From: Rhodamnia argentea
Lineage: Eukaryota; Streptophyta; Magnoliopsida; Myrtales; Myrtaceae
NCBI RefSeq assembly: GCF_020921035.1
Contig: NC_063155.1
Location: 23,677,294-23,741,293, forward strand
Direction: 5' to 3'
Length of the DNA: 64,000 nucleotides
In this document: positions 1 through 12,600 of the stretch, piece after piece
Numbering within the stretch: the stretch's first letter is position 1
Layout: each line of letters begins with the position of its first letter
Position numbers and translations under genes: made by a program
Notes under the pieces: generated by a model
Databases searched by the model: none
What the model saw: the letters and a program-made list of their open reading frames with translations, nothing else
What the model was told of the DNA's origin: nothing

Positions 1-153
1 GCTCGGGCTTCCAATGAAGAGACAACAGGAGAAGCTCTGGAGTTTGCACTCGAGTATGGCAAATCCAATGGACTCTGCAAAATTGGAGACTCTGTTGTGG
101 CTCTGCATCGTATCGGAACTGCTTCAGTAATTAAAATCGTGACTGTGAAGTAA
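1..153 (+). CDS. Pyruvate kinase, cytosolic type, C-terminal end (partial)
   Basis: The last 50 codons and TAA stop of a gene that begins before the window. The frame is open from base 1 and ends in GDSVVALHRIGTASVIKI, a segment I recognise as the C-terminal end of plant cytosolic pyruvate kinase (phosphoenolpyruvate + ADP to pyruvate + ATP, last step of glycolysis). This part belongs to the C-terminal domain, not the active-site barrel, so catalytic residues cannot be checked here. No splice site is visible within the piece, so it is the last coding exon. The 3' UTR follows. Family assignment is by recalled sequence; isoform is unknown. Confidence 0.88.
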   Translation, partial: ARASNEETTGEALEFALEYGKSNGLCKIGDSVVALHRIGTASVIKIVTVK

Positions 154-2076
154 TTACCCTGCCATCCAACTTTCCGGTTACCTTCTTTCCGTAGGAGAAT
201 GGTTTGCAATCTTGGAGCAATTTTGGAATGAAAGAATGTTTTAATGACCTGCAGAAGATACTGCTAATGTTATATCTCCAGCTGTGGAGAATATTTGAGT
301 ACTCTTTAAATTTTCAGTATGGCGGCATTTTCAATAGTCTTTCTGCATATCGAGCTCATTGGATCTTGCCCGATGATTGGATGTGGCTGACAAGCTTACG
401 ATCCTTGGGTGGTGTTTTGCTAGTTTTTTAAAATATATTGGCAGGCAATTTTCTTACAAAGGCACAACTGAAAACTAGTGAATCACTAGTAGTAGTTTTA
501 CTACCTAAGATTGGAAAGGAATGATTCCCTAAAGGCTGTAATGAGTATTGCCGGTGTCTTTCTTGCAAAGTTGTGTTGGAGGGAAGGATCTGCTTTGAGA
601 TAATTCTAGTCATTCATAATCAGAAATATCAGAAGCAATGAGATTATTACATCATCAGACTCGAGCACTGATCTGTATACATTATGTATTCAAAGAGAGA
701 TCTATCTCTTCATTATGTGACCTCATCGGAGCACTTGAGCTTTTCTACAGGGGAAACTTTGAGAATATCAGTAGGTGTTCAAAGGCGATTGCACTAGAAT
801 CATCTCGCCTGTTGTGCTGGTCGGGAATCATCAAGAATGACTTGGAAACTAGAAAGCCCCTGAAAGATGCAAAAGGGACTCATCTCTGGGGTAAAAGTAC
901 TTGCTTGATCACCGGTCTTTTCAATCAGTTTTAATCAGGTTGGTGGCTGAAAAAAGTCGGATTTTTATTCAGGCGTTGACCCGGTTAAATTTCGGCGAAG
1001 AAAAAAAGGTATAATTAACACAGCATGATATTCGGCACATTCATAAATCCCATATTTTGTGAAAGTTTGATAGTGATCACAAGGGTATAATTCTCTCAAA
1101 CGCGCAATGATCCTCTTGAAGATTTTCTAAAGTACAATTTGCTAAATGTCGCCACTCCCCGTGAAAAGTCTATAATTCAGCGGAAGCAATATTCCAAACC
1201 ACCCATTTCGCCATCTCTCTAGAGAATTATATTCTTTTATGCCTCAAATTTTCTTAGTCTTACTTAAAGTTGTTGCTCAGAACCTAAATTCAACACTTTT
1301 GAAGGAATTGGACAAATCGCATTTAAATGACTTAAAACTCCTTTGAATAGAAAAGGAAAAAAGTCCTTAGCTCGAAGCAACTTGCAACTTCAACTCAGAT
1401 AGATTCGTCAATAAGACACAATCCACATGTGCCACACAGCAATTTGAGCAACCCGTCTCAATCAAACCCTTCTTTCTTACTCCAAAAATGTCATCAGAAT
1501 GAGTCAGGCTTGATCTGATGCGTTGGCGGTATCATCTCTGAAATAATATATTGTATTGACCCCAGATTTATAAAAGCAGGCCTGCTTTAGAATCGTCGAC
1601 TCCAAGACATTAACATCTTTGTCCTCTGGCAATTTCGTGGAAAGAGTCCCAGGAATCTTGAGCAATGAAAGAGTCATGTCTACTTCGCGGTTCACATGGC
1701 TTTCCTACCTAACTTTCAGCCCCCACAAACGTTCACCCACTCCACTCATTCACAGTATCAATGCAGATGTCCAAAAAGCCAGAAAATTTAGCAGTAACAG
1801 CAGTTGTAGCAGTACAATGTTGCAGGTCAAAGGATAAAGAAAAAGGCATGATGCCAAGGGAAATTTGACAAGGCTCAAAAGATGTACATACATGCAAAGG
1901 CAGAAGTAACCACAATCTGCTCGTTACGGATCCGGATTCATAATGCAAGGAACTATGTACACTAGCAAAGTAGCGACCGCAAGAACTTCAGGCAATATAC
2001 GGCATAGAGTAACAACAAAAGCCGAAAGCTCGCAAAAGTATGCTCAGGTCTCATCTGTTTGTTAAGAACTCCGCAC
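154..2076. other. Intergenic / 3' UTRs of two convergent genes
   Basis: The pyruvate kinase gene (+) and the RING ligase gene (-) converge on this stretch. The first few hundred bases are probably pyruvate kinase 3' UTR, and the bases just before 2077 are RING-gene 3' UTR. The short open frames here show no recognisable domain and no coherent splice partners. I see no repeat or RNA gene. Confidence 0.6.
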
Positions 2077-3216
2077 TTAATTTTCATCCATTTGTGAAGA
2101 GCTTTCATGGCCGTTCGCCTGCGTTGCTGATGAGGATGATGGAGAATTGCCTCCGCCGGATTGAGATCCCGACGATGAAAACAAGCCACTGAAAGGCCAT
2201 GGAAGGGAAAACCTCCTGCTATTTCCACTTCTTTCATCGTCATTCCCATCTTCACCACTTTCATGACCATTTTCGCTCTCTCTCTCCCTCTGCCTCCTGT
2301 TGTTGACATTTCTAGACCCATCAGAGTCGAGCTTGGACTCATCAGCAGGCAACTGATATCGGCAAACAGGACAAGAGCTATGAAGTTCTAACCAAGGCAA
2401 TATGCACCCACAATGGAACTTATGCTTACATGGCATTTCCTTTGCTTCCGCTCCAATCTCAAAGTCATCCAAACAAACGGAGCATTGTAAGTTCTCCTTG
2501 ATTGTTACAGTGGGCATCGATTCCACTGCCTCTTTCTGTGCCGGTGGAGTCCCATACCTGTTGGGATCATTTTCTGCCAGATGCTGCAATAACAAATCTA
2601 AACCGGGGCCTATGAAATAATCACCAAGTGAACCAACAGTGTTCTCATTCCGCGTTGAATCATAGGATGAACCCTGAACAATGATAGTTTGATTAAAAGG
2701 ATTGATAAAGATTACCCGCTCTTGTTCCCTATCCCTATCCCTATCCCTATCTCTGTCCCTCTCTCCATCTTCTCTGTCTACGTCTCTATTTCGGTTTGCA
2801 TCGTCAGATTCCGCAGCAATTCCAGCTCTAATGCCTTGCAACAATTGCAAAATAGTAGCGGAGCTTCTCCTCCTCCTCCGGATTATGGATTCAATTTCCC
2901 GGTCCAATTCTGTTTCTCCCTCATGCCGCGATTCGCCATCTTCGTTGTCATCATCCTCGTCATCAAACTCCAAACGTCTTGATATTCGGCGGCGATGGGG
3001 ATGGCCCATCATGCCGAGCAAGATCGGGGCCCAAAGAGAGAGCGCTCGATCTGATCCCAAGTCCAAATCATGTCCCTGACTGTCCCCCGTGCCAGCCCCC
3101 ATTTCCTCAATGAAACCGCTATCGCAAATCGGGCATTTGATCTCAACTTCCATGATGGGGTCTACCGTCTGAGAGCACATATGGCACCAATATCTTGTTG
3201 CCACTGGTTCTTCCAT
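2077..3216 (-). CDS. Zinc-ribbon + RING-H2 E3 ubiquitin ligase (RNF126/BCA2-like, AtCRT1 group)
   Basis: A single coding exon of 379 residues. Near the N-terminus a four-cysteine zinc ribbon (C11, C14, C28, C31 in WCHMC...KCPIC) is typical of the plant RNF126-like ligases. A RING-H2 follows at about residues 245-285 with all ligands present: C245, C248, C263, H265, H268, C271, C282, C285. This module recruits an E2 enzyme and transfers ubiquitin to substrates. Between them lie an acidic run (about 84-96) and an Arg-Asp repeat (about 145-166) encoded by a hexanucleotide repeat. The tail is Ser/Gly-rich. The start is the first ATG (MEEPVATRYW); an in-frame GTG four codons upstream is not needed. 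A leader intron is likely, because a good acceptor lies about 40 bases upstream of the ATG. Substrate is unknown. Confidence 0.9.
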   Translation of the reverse strand: MEEPVATRYWCHMCSQTVDPIMEVEIKCPICDSGFIEEMGAGTGDSQGHDLDLGSDRALSLWAPILLGMMGHPHRRRISRRLEFDDEDDDNEDGESRHEGETELDREIESIIRRRRRSSATILQLLQGIRAGIAAESDDANRNRDVDREDGERDRDRDRDRDREQERVIFINPFNQTIIVQGSSYDSTRNENTVGSLGDYFIGPGLDLLLQHLAENDPNRYGTPPAQKEAVESMPTVTIKENLQCSVCLDDFEIGAEAKEMPCKHKFHCGCILPWLELHSSCPVCRYQLPADESKLDSDGSRNVNNRRQRERESENGHESGEDGNDDERSGNSRRFSLPWPFSGLFSSSGSQSGGGNSPSSSSATQANGHESSSQMDEN

Positions 3217-4200
3217 TTTCTTTTTCACAACTTTCCCCCTTCAGAAGCTTTCTTTCTGCAACATTTTAAAACGGGGGAAATGAACATAGACCGTCTGGAA
3301 ACTGTATAAAATTGGAAAATAACAAAGAAACCACCTCATCTCAAACAAAGGGCTATGGTTCACAATCACAATACTAAGCAGATCTGGCACGTTAAGGTGC
3401 CACATCGAAATTCCTTACTTTCCCAAAAGATGGTTTCTCACCCAATTCCACCACCCAGAAGAAAGAAACTTAATATACAGTTAGAACAATCACTGATCAA
3501 ATACATCAGGAGCATACGATGATCATCTAAGAGATGAAAACAAGGAACCCATTTGACATCTACCTTAAGAAAAAGAGAGCAACAAACAAAGACGGAGAAT
3601 CTCTCCAAGGAAAATGACAAAATCAAAAAGCTCTTGGCTTACCAACAGAGATGAAACAAGGGCTCCAACAAACGTTCAAACCCGAGCTCCAGAAATACCC
3701 ACCAACACAAACTCAAGACCAACTCGTAAATCGCGAAATTTCTCCGTTCTAGAAAGTAATCCTAGGCCATCGTGCTAGCTTCGAGGGCAAAATGGGTAGG
3801 TGAAAGCCCCTGCAATAAATTCAGAAGAATCTGGAAGCCTCATAAACAGTGAACCAAAACCAACCACAGAAAGGTATAAATGGCATGAAAAATCAGGAGA
3901 AGAAGAAGAAAGAGCAGATTTGACACGCAACCTTAAATATTCAAGAACTCCCTTGGCTATTACCATCATCATCATTATCTTTATTATTTTAAGCAAACAG
4001 AGCATTGCTGGGTATGCAGAGAAAAGTCTATTTCAAGTCAAGAACGAAAGAGAAGAAAAATGAAACAGCACCCAAAATTTTTGCCGGAGAATCTGTGGAT
4101 TTTCGGTTGCAACCAAAGTTCCGATGGCGAAGAAGCAACGAAAGTGAAATGTCCTTCAGAAATTGCCGATGGCTCAAGATTCTCTCCCTCTCTATGGCGG

Positions 4201-4241
<41 letters not shown>

Positions 4242-4300
4242 GCTTTTACCTCTCCCAATGAGCATCGTCTTCGTGTATATTCATCATCGTGGTAAAGGGC
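3217..4300 (-). promoter_or_regulatory. Probable 5' leader with leader intron of the RING gene
   Basis: Upstream of the RING ATG on the minus strand a TTGCAG acceptor appears near 3257, and no plausible protein gene lies between there and a long CT/GA microsatellite at 4203-4238. GA-rich runs in the transcribed strand are common in plant 5' leaders. The simplest reading is a non-coding first exon around 4.0-4.25 kb, an intron of about 0.7-0.9 kb, and then the coding exon. The transcription start is not proven. Confidence 0.45.
4203..4238. repeat. (CT)18 microsatellite
   Basis: Eighteen uninterrupted CT dinucleotides on the plus strand (GA on the RING-gene sense strand), within the probable first exon or promoter of the RING ligase gene. 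Confidence 0.95.
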
Positions 4301-4940
4301 GAGTCTTTCTTATGGTGATTAATACTATCTTTTGTTGGGTCAGAACCAATCACGATTCTTCCCCCACCCAAGAAGAACTAACCACTGCTTGTTTTCTTTG
4401 GAAGAACTGACCATGATTAGCATGACGATTAGTGCTAAATCTTAAAAAAAAGACTCACCTAAGTCTCGACAAATCTCGAAATTCGAATAACCAAAAAAAA
4501 TTTGAAAAAGAAAATCATATGATATGATATTTAAATATAATCCCACTTATCGATTGCATCCCATGCTAATTTTAATAAAAAAATATTCGTGCTCTTTGTT
4601 AAAAGAGATCATTTTGCATTTTTTCCTTTTTTGAAATTCAAAATAAATTATTAATCTCATAATAAATTAAAGACAATCACATAATTATTTTTAAAAAAAA
4701 ATTATAATAGGATATTTCAAATTTAATTCACTTATCGGTAAATTCATATTAGTGCTATTTTTGCTAAAGAATATCCGTATTTTTGCTGAAATCGCTTGAA
4801 ACCCGTTATGATGATGTGAATTAGCACTTCATCAAATTAAGGTCATTAGTTTAGCTTTAAAAAGCATGATTTGGCAGAATCCGATCCGTCGCCTCCGCCT
4901 TGAGCGTCGGATAGCCCTCCGATCCAAATCAATGAGCGAT

Positions 4941-5061
4941 TATAAAGCGACGGCTCCTGTCGACGTTTTGCTTCGTTTTGCTTTGATTGAAGAGGAAACG
5001 GGGGCCGGGGGGTTGAAATTCCGGGGTTACGCGGATATAAAGCGACGGCTCCTGTCGACGT
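4941..5061. repeat. 26-bp exact direct repeat, 95 bp apart
   Basis: The same 26 bases occur at 4941-4966 and 5036-5061. Each copy contains a short inverted repeat (CGAC ... GTCG) and starts with a TATAAA string. The flanks are only loosely similar, so this is not a plain tandem duplication. Confidence 0.9.
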
Positions 5062-5569
5062 GGCGTTTTTGAAGGTCCAGGATGCGACACGTCAGCACCA
5101 AGCGATGGCCAGAATCGATGAACTTTCTGAGGGGGTCTTTTGTCCGCTGGATGGATGGATGGATAAGCATTGGCTGGACCGCTCGCTCCATTCCGCGAGA
5201 GGAATTGAAACGATCCCACGTAGAGCGTCGTTTTTGCCAACAAAGTGGGACAAAATCGTGTGGCTCTTCTTTAGAGATAAAAAGAAAAAATGGAGGAAAG
5301 ACCGAAAAAGTTGGCCCAACATAAAGAAGAAAACAACAGCCGTAACGAAGAATGTACCGCGACCGCACTCGCTCTCATTCATCACTAGAATAGTGAAAAA
5401 TTTCGTCCTGCCTTTTTTTTTTGCGAGGAAAGTCCGACCAAAACGAAAAAGCAAAAGGGAAAGATATATTTTCTTAAAAGATTTTAAGCGGGAAATACTA
5501 ACTATGAGCAACAAACACATTCGAAAAGAATGTTGTCGGCAGAGAATATTGAGTTGCGTATACGAATTG

Positions 5570-5720
5570 TACTTAGGGAAAAAAAAATCCCATATCGAAA
5601 ATTGTGTAAAATTAATAAGTTGATATATTCTAGTTAATCCATAGCTCATTGGTGTAAGGTCGGATTTATGTTCACTTTTAACAATTCCTCGAGTAAAGTT
5701 GTTCAAGTTTTGCTGCGCTA
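5570..5720. mobile_element. LTR-retrotransposon-like remnant (Copia-like, fossil)
   Basis: A stretch containing a 'TCCCATATCGAAAA' motif followed by an AT-rich block resembles, from memory, the ends of common plant Copia LTRs, where 'TCCCACATCGG' is frequent. Only a fragment is visible, there is no matching second LTR in the window, and no coding part. Assignment is tentative. Confidence 0.25.
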
Positions 5721-6920
5721 TCATGATTATCAAGATCTTTTTTGGAATTCTCCACATCTGTATAATTTGGCAGTGGTTTCACCACAATGAAGAAGTAAAA
5801 TCATTAGGATTTTAGGCAAACTGCCTTTGGAATTTCGACAAGAATGACAGATAAGAGCAAGGTCGGAAGGCGCCAGACGCAGTAAAAATGATTCTTTTCT
5901 CTCTTTTGTTGTTGGCTTCCATTAGGGTGAATCATTTCCGACCAATAAGGAATGTTTGACCTTCCTTTTTTCAAGCCTCCTGATTGTAGATGATCGTAGA
6001 GGGGATTCACGATTTCTGGCACAATCATCATGGGAAGACACAATCCACCCTGCCCAAAGGGACAGTGAGATCAAGCAAATTTCGACAGCAATTATGGGAG
6101 GAAGATTGATTTTGCATCCTAAGCTGCTGTCCGACAAAAGATGTGCGATCTGCTTGGACATAGGTCCATGGACCGGGTCATTCAACTTCGTGGGACGCAA
6201 GAGTTGATCGATATATACGATTGACTCGATCCATCGTGGACAACACAACCATTCATAATTGAGCTTAGTACATCCACAACCTCAGGATGCTGTAGCCGCA
6301 TTTCATAGTCGTGACACATTACTGAACCGCGACTCAAGAACTAAGTAGCATCTTGCTGCCTGCATGAAAGAAAATATTAAAACTGAAGAAACTAAATCTA
6401 CCATGAAATTTTTAAGGTACATCTCAAGCCTGTATGTTCTTCCTCACAGTTCTAGAAATAGAAAGAATTATATGAACAAGAAGCAATAACCAATCTGTTT
6501 TAGGAACATCAAAGGTCATGTTGAAGATGAGAAGTTACTGGACATCTAACAGCAGAAGGCACCTCAACTTCCAAGAAGTGCAAACAATGAGAACGAAAAT
6601 CATAGTGCACTATATATCCGAGTGTAACAAGTAAGCTTGTGAGGCATTCTGTTTCTGCACTTGGCTTTCCCGGCTCAACATAAACTCTGGAGCAGCTCTT
6701 GCTCAAAAAGCAAATTCATTGCGACCCCCAAAATTTCAATATAGAAATGCACGTTGAATCATCTTAAGTCTGAGTTCTAGGCTCCATCTGGGAAAGAATT
6801 TGGCTACAAATTGGTAATCACATGAGGGCCACTCTTTTGCACGGCGTGACTGCACTGAACAAGCCCAGAGAATGTCAAGGTATTTGGGGATTGACAGCTG
6901 ATAAACGAACTCTGAGCATG

Positions 6921-9615
6921 TCACGTCTTGATTAATGAGCTATCATTCTGGGGCTTGTTGGTTAAACTTTCAACCTGTAAAACAATCTTCATTCACAACA
7001 TACTCGGACAATATGTACCTTTCAAAACATCGAAATTCAAAATAAAACATTCATGGCTGAGTAACAATAATTTCTGTCCTTCAGAAGGGTAAACAACTAT
7101 AAGAAGTTACCACATACCAGGTTCACAAAGATTACACACAGGTAGGCATGCACATGCACACCCGCACATGCGCACAGTTAAAACATGGCCTCAGGCTGAC
7201 AATGTAGGTAGTTGACGATATGGCAAAACACAGTTATTAAGACAATTCCACAAAATAATCCACAACATTTCAAACTCTATGAAGTGAAGTAGGAGCATAG
7301 CGTTCAGTATACTGATCCCCAGAATCAGAACGATGAAAAATCCATAGAGAGAGTTCAGAGAAGTGTAGAGACCCACAATTTCTGCTCCATCAGCAACAGT
7401 GCCAATCACCAAATCTAAGTGTACAAACATTGATGATCCAGCACAACATGTCATCAAGAATTGCGGATTAAGAGCATTCCAGTAGACAGAAGACAACATA
7501 GAGATTTCTAACCATGGAAATTTTTCCAAGCCAGCAAATATTTCTCTTGGAAAGCAATAAGTCAACAATAACTTCATGCACGAACAGCCTTTGTCGATCC
7601 AGAGAAATGCAACAGACATCTCACATAGAAGCATCCAAGCAGAGAGAGAGAGAGTGCGCATGTGATAGAGAGAAAAACAAGCAATAAAGTTTGTCAAAAA
7701 ACACTTCACCCCATGTGAGAATCCATTATCTCGCCTATCTTCAAAAAGAGATGAAAAATAAGCAGGATCATATATGGAGCCTCCTAAGACATCGTCAGAA
7801 TCTGACAATCGTCCAACTGCTGCAGGAGTCACGGGACTTAGAAAGCTATTTCTCAAATCAAAATCTGGCTCTTGAGAAGCCACAGTTTCTGAAGATGAAA
7901 CCCCTAGCCTGTAAATCTGGATCCATATGAATGAGGAAGATAGCCTCACAGAAAACCCAACAATTTGCATCGCCAGGGTAAGCCTCACTGAAAAGATTAC
8001 AAACACGCCATAACTTTCAGATGAGATGTTCCTGCCAAAAAAGGGGGAAAAAGTTTTTAAGTCTGGGGGACGATTGAACAAAAACAAAATTTCACAAAGA
8101 CGTATAGAGTATGTAGTTCCACTAGATACAAAGTTGTGCATGAACACACTGTCTTGGCGATTGCTACTCAAGCAATGCCAAATTTAAAGGGGTCTAACAT
8201 TGACAGAAATGAGAAAAAATAATCCAGTCCATTGTCTTGGGCAACCTATCAGGATAAAATACAAAACTGACTTTATTTGACTTTCCCTGCTTGTCACCAA
8301 TGAGTCTTTAACTTCCACTTTGGCTAAGAGAAAGAAAAGAAGAATAGGGAGTGAGAAGAGCTTAAGATGAATGGTAAACTTAAGGCATACTGAGCATCGA
8401 AAAGGACATTAGCACCATGTTAGTAAAAACAAATGCAAGTGCAAAGGAGGTGCACAGCATTGCTCTAAAGTATTGTGGATGTGAAGCATGACAAGTGACT
8501 TCCACTTGTGTAAATAATGGACAGGCTGGCACATATATTGTGAAACTTCCTCCTGTTTTAGTAGGGATGTATGTCGACTTTCCCAAAGTTAATCCATCTC
8601 AGATGGTACTAATAAAAAGGTTCCAGTCATGTCAAGAACACTTTGAGACCCTATTCAGGAAGAAGCATAAGTAAGCTTATTGGGCAGGAGTCTACTAAAA
8701 GTGAGATCTAGTATTGTCGAATGGAATAATTTCATAAACCATGAGTTCACTGACAACTCATTCCAGGTGCAGGGGAATATAAGAGCCTTGCAAAATTGTA
8801 TGTTGCAACAGATAGAAATTAAGCAACATCCTTACAAGTTTAGCCCGTAAGAGTTTGCAGACTGTTATCAAGAGATTCATATTAAGCGACAGCAACCAAG
8901 CACAAATTAGTCCTGTAAGAATTAATAGAGAGATCCTACCTCTGTAACATTCTACGTTGCCATAATATCTTACAGACTAATTTGCAAACAAAATTCAGGA
9001 ATACATCAAAAGACATGGCCATCAATCTGTTCATTTGCTGATGGAATTCGTTAAACCCTTGAAGAGAAAATTCAACTGAGAAGTAGAACGAGTGCACTGA
9101 AATTCCTATACTTAAAAGGCCATAACATCCATTGGGGCTAGGAATTCGACCATTTTGACCACTCTAAGCAGTTACTATCCTGGATGGATCATATAATGTG
9201 AACAACCGATCTAAATCATCGTACGCACTCACCATATATCGTGGGTGAAGAGTATAAACCAGAGGACATCAAGGAGGATGGCACAGACGAGAAGCACGGC
9301 GTAGGTTCGGCCCAGACTCTGGCTGCTACTTTCAATCGCGACAAGCGCGAAGAGCGCAATCGCCAAATTTATGAGCAACACCCCATTGTACAATGCCCCC
9401 AGGGACCCGATCAGCGCACAAGCAATCTACAACGAAACACGCAAACCGAAATTTCACCGGCGAGTACTAAGCAAAAGAAGCAATCGAAGACGCACGAGCC
9501 CTAGGGCTAGAGGTTTTACCTGGATGTAAATGAAAATGACGGCCAAGCCCTGAAGTCTGTCGTAATCACGAAGCCACTGCTGCACTCGAGCTCCCAAGGA
9601 GCAACAACGCATCAT
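6921..9615 (-). CDS. Multi-pass membrane protein of unknown function (plant-conserved), 4 exons, 221 aa
   Basis: Exons in transcript order: 9520-9615, 9233-9426, 7710-8031, 6921-6974 (complement); phases agree and the total is 666 nt. The start is the first of two adjacent ATGs. Hydrophobic segments lie at about residues 22-44, 48-64, 74-93 and 105-125, so four or five membrane passes are likely, with a short cytosolic N-terminus (WLRDYDRLQG). Notable conserved-looking pieces are SSSQSLGRTYAVLL, LDVLWFILFTHDIW and RLTLAMQIVGFSVRLSSSF. The tail (140-221) is polar and carries DFDLRNSFLSP and LGGSIYDPAY. I recognise the sequence as a widespread plant protein without an experimental function. A distant likeness to animal AGTRAP (angiotensin receptor-associated protein) is possible but only an impression. 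The last exon is short (17 codons) and the least certain part. Confidence 0.78.
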
Positions 9616-12600
9616 ATGCCCAACGAGATGCACTCCCAAACTTCACGCGCGGCGGTCGAATCTTCACCGCAAGCACATGAATCCCGGAGGTTCCTCCTAG
9701 CGAGGAAGGAAGGAAGGAAGGAAGGAAGATATTGGAATTCCGAACAGAGGGAAGCGACGAGAGATGGGGGGGCCGATCGAGGACGGCGCTGCAACGGCGT
9801 GACCGGGAACGCACGAAAGACTAGCTCGAACGAGGAAGTGAGGGGGACAGCGGTTTCGAGCAATGCAGACAGAGCAATATAAAGAGCATCGACATGTCCA
9901 GTGTGCAAACTGACCGCGCATCTGGCGTGGGGGAACTCGAACGAGGAAGACGATTGGTCTGGTTTACTCTCCTTTTTTTAGCTTTGCGGTTCCGAAACAA
10001 CCAACTTTTTTCATTTTATTTTGCAATACTTCTCGATTTTTTTTTTTTTTTGGGGGAAAAATAAGAACAAAAATAAGGAATGGACCCTACGGATGATAAA
10101 ACTAATTAGTTTACGATAAATCTTCTCCGGCAATTGAAATACACAACATGCGATTATGCAATGGAAAAATCCGATCCAATTTGTTAGGAAAGAGGATATT
10201 TTTATAGACTACTCGATGACTACTTCGAATGAATTTATTAGAGGCATATTAAGAGTATTTTAAATATAATGATATCGAATTTTTTTTTTTTTTTGCAATT
10301 AATTATTTTTCTTTGGACCAAATTGTACAGCTCCTCACTAAGCATCCGTTTTAATTTTATATAATTCTCTGTAATTTTACACGGAGATGGTGAGATGCTT
10401 GTCAACTGCCGAGTGTGTAAGGCAAGCAAACATAAATTACACCGTTATGATTTCCGTAATCAAAGTAAATGCTAGATTAAGTGACACTTGCTCTGGCTCG
10501 CCCTTCAAAACAGCCAATGACCCGTCCCCAACCTAAAAAAAAAAATCATTTGGGAACTTTAATGAACGACCGAAGTAAAATAAAGTTTTTTCTTTCAAAA
10601 AGGATTACTATTATTATTATCCTTTTTCAGAAAAGGGAAATTTTGGGGGTGAGCTGAGCTGAGCTGAGCTGGACGTACAGAAGTAAAAAGAAAGAGGGGG
10701 GAGAGTCCCGACACGTGACGTTCATGAAGAGGCCGGTTGGCTTTTGACCGCCGGGCTGACCAGTAGGTCCATCATCACCGTCGCTAGGTGGGCCCGGGGG
10801 GCGACCAACCCGGCCTGCGCTCGGTCAATGACCAACGAGCACCTGGACACGACTTGCCCTTTTGTCTGAAAACGTTTGTTCAATACGAAACGTTTAAGAT
10901 TTCAAAACTTCGTAACTGTTGAGCCGTCTCATCGAGTATACCATTCTTGTATTTTTTTCTGAAATCTTAGCAGCCCATTTGTCGGCTCGACGAGGGACAT
11001 AGGCGTCCCGAGCAGTTCTGATCTGAATACAAGGCCCTCCGATTTCAGTTTTGCAAGCCCAGTTCAAAAAGCCCAGCTATGGAATATAGTTAGATGGATT
11101 CTTGGACCGACGTACATCGCTTGGCCCTTTACCCTTTTCTTTACCCAGACCAATTTAGATTTGTTCGATCCAGGGGCAGAGACGTGGAAACTGTGGGCTA
11201 CCTAGAGGCCCATGAAATAAACATGCAAGTCTCATTAACCAGTTCCGTTTAGGACCATTTTTTTGGTTAAAGGTTTAGGACCTTAATATGTAGAAATAAG
11301 CCTCACCCAGAGTAGTTTGCTTGCATTTAGTGAGATTTAAACGGACGACCTCCAGTTCCTAAGCTAGAAATCCTTTACTTTGGAAAGATCTCGGCGAGAT
11401 CATCCTACCTCTTCACATGTTAGCATCGCGCGCAATGAAAACTAATGTGCATGTAAGTGTTTCTACTGGTCCATATAAGCTAGGAGGATGACGTGCAAGG
11501 TTCTAAACTCACTTTATCTGATGAAGAAATTGGATGTTGAAGTGGCACGATTGTCATGATCACTGTGCTACGCCTGCGAACTTCATCAGGTATTTTGATT
11601 GAATGGTTGGTTCATCCACCACACGATCCACCAAACTATGTTTTTTTGGCGAAGTACATTAATCTTTTTCCTAGATTGGCCTTCTTCGGATCAATCTATA
11701 AACCAGTAGGTAGTTTTCGAGATTTCTGTGATTCCATGAACATTTAGGTGTCCTTGTCTTCTTTCTCCTAGATTGGCCTTGCCAGTAACTTAGCATTACT
11801 GACTTCTATCTTCTTTTTTCCTAAACATCGGATTACCGGGACGACCAATTCTAGTTTCATCAATAATTGACAGGATCTCTTGCTTGGAAGGAAAAAAAAA
11901 AAAAATGAAGTCATTTTCTGCTGGAACTGAAGAAAGAAGATGCTACATTCCTGGGATTCCAGGACTGAACATGTGAGAAAAATGTAGCATGTTCTCGCTC
12001 CTTTGGTCGCCGTACTTAAGAAAGCAGACAATGTCATGTGATATATTGCAGCTTATTATGTTAATACGAATATCGACTTTCCCTTTTCGATTTCTGCTGC
12101 ATTTACAGTCATCTGCCATCACAGACGCCTTGTGACTGAGATTAGAATTTTTTTTTCCTTCCTTTGAAAAGGGCAAACTCTTCTCTGCAAATATCAAGAC
12201 CACTTGCGCACAAGCACATGGCCCTCAGAGGCAATTTAATTCTCTCTGCTACACACAAGGGAAAATTTACTATCTCTTCACATGTGCGAGCGTGCATCCC
12301 TGCGTAGCTGAACTCGCCTAACACGCCACGGATGTGCAGCAACTTAGAGAGCGAGCGCTTTGGTCATCTATAGAAACAGTGTTTGTTTGTCGTCTTAATT
12401 AATCAGACGCCCTAGAAAGACTGATCAACTTTCAAAGCTGCGTAAACAAGCCAGAATTATTACTTGGTATGTTGGATTCGCGCTCCGCTCGCCCGCTGCC
12501 TGATCCGTGTTCGCGATGGCGGACCTAGGCTAGGCCGGTTTGTCTTGCCGGCAAGTTGCTGCCCCCTCCTGATCCCAAGGCGTTCTTGTATGACTTTAAT

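Larger units (their letters stand above)
4301..6920. other. Intergenic DNA between RING and membrane-protein genes
   Basis: No supported protein gene. It holds a 26-bp exact direct repeat (4941-4966 and 5036-5061) and an LTR-like stretch near 5570-5720. The part closest to 6920 is probably the 3' UTR of the membrane-protein gene. A 187-codon open frame at 5060-5623 is rich in Lys/Arg and Phe, has no domain, and runs into the LTR-like sequence, so I treat it as chance. Confidence 0.5.

Noticed and set aside
5060-5623. 187-codon plus-strand frame
   Set aside because: No domain, biased composition from A-rich DNA, and its end lies in LTR-like sequence.
6278-6290. Thirteen-base match to the reverse of miR2111
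   Set aside because: Too short, and no partner arm to form a hairpin.
7191-8171. 326-codon minus-strand frame
   Set aside because: It starts from a non-ATG codon and runs through exon 3 of the membrane-protein gene into its introns on both sides. Only 7710-8031 is coding.
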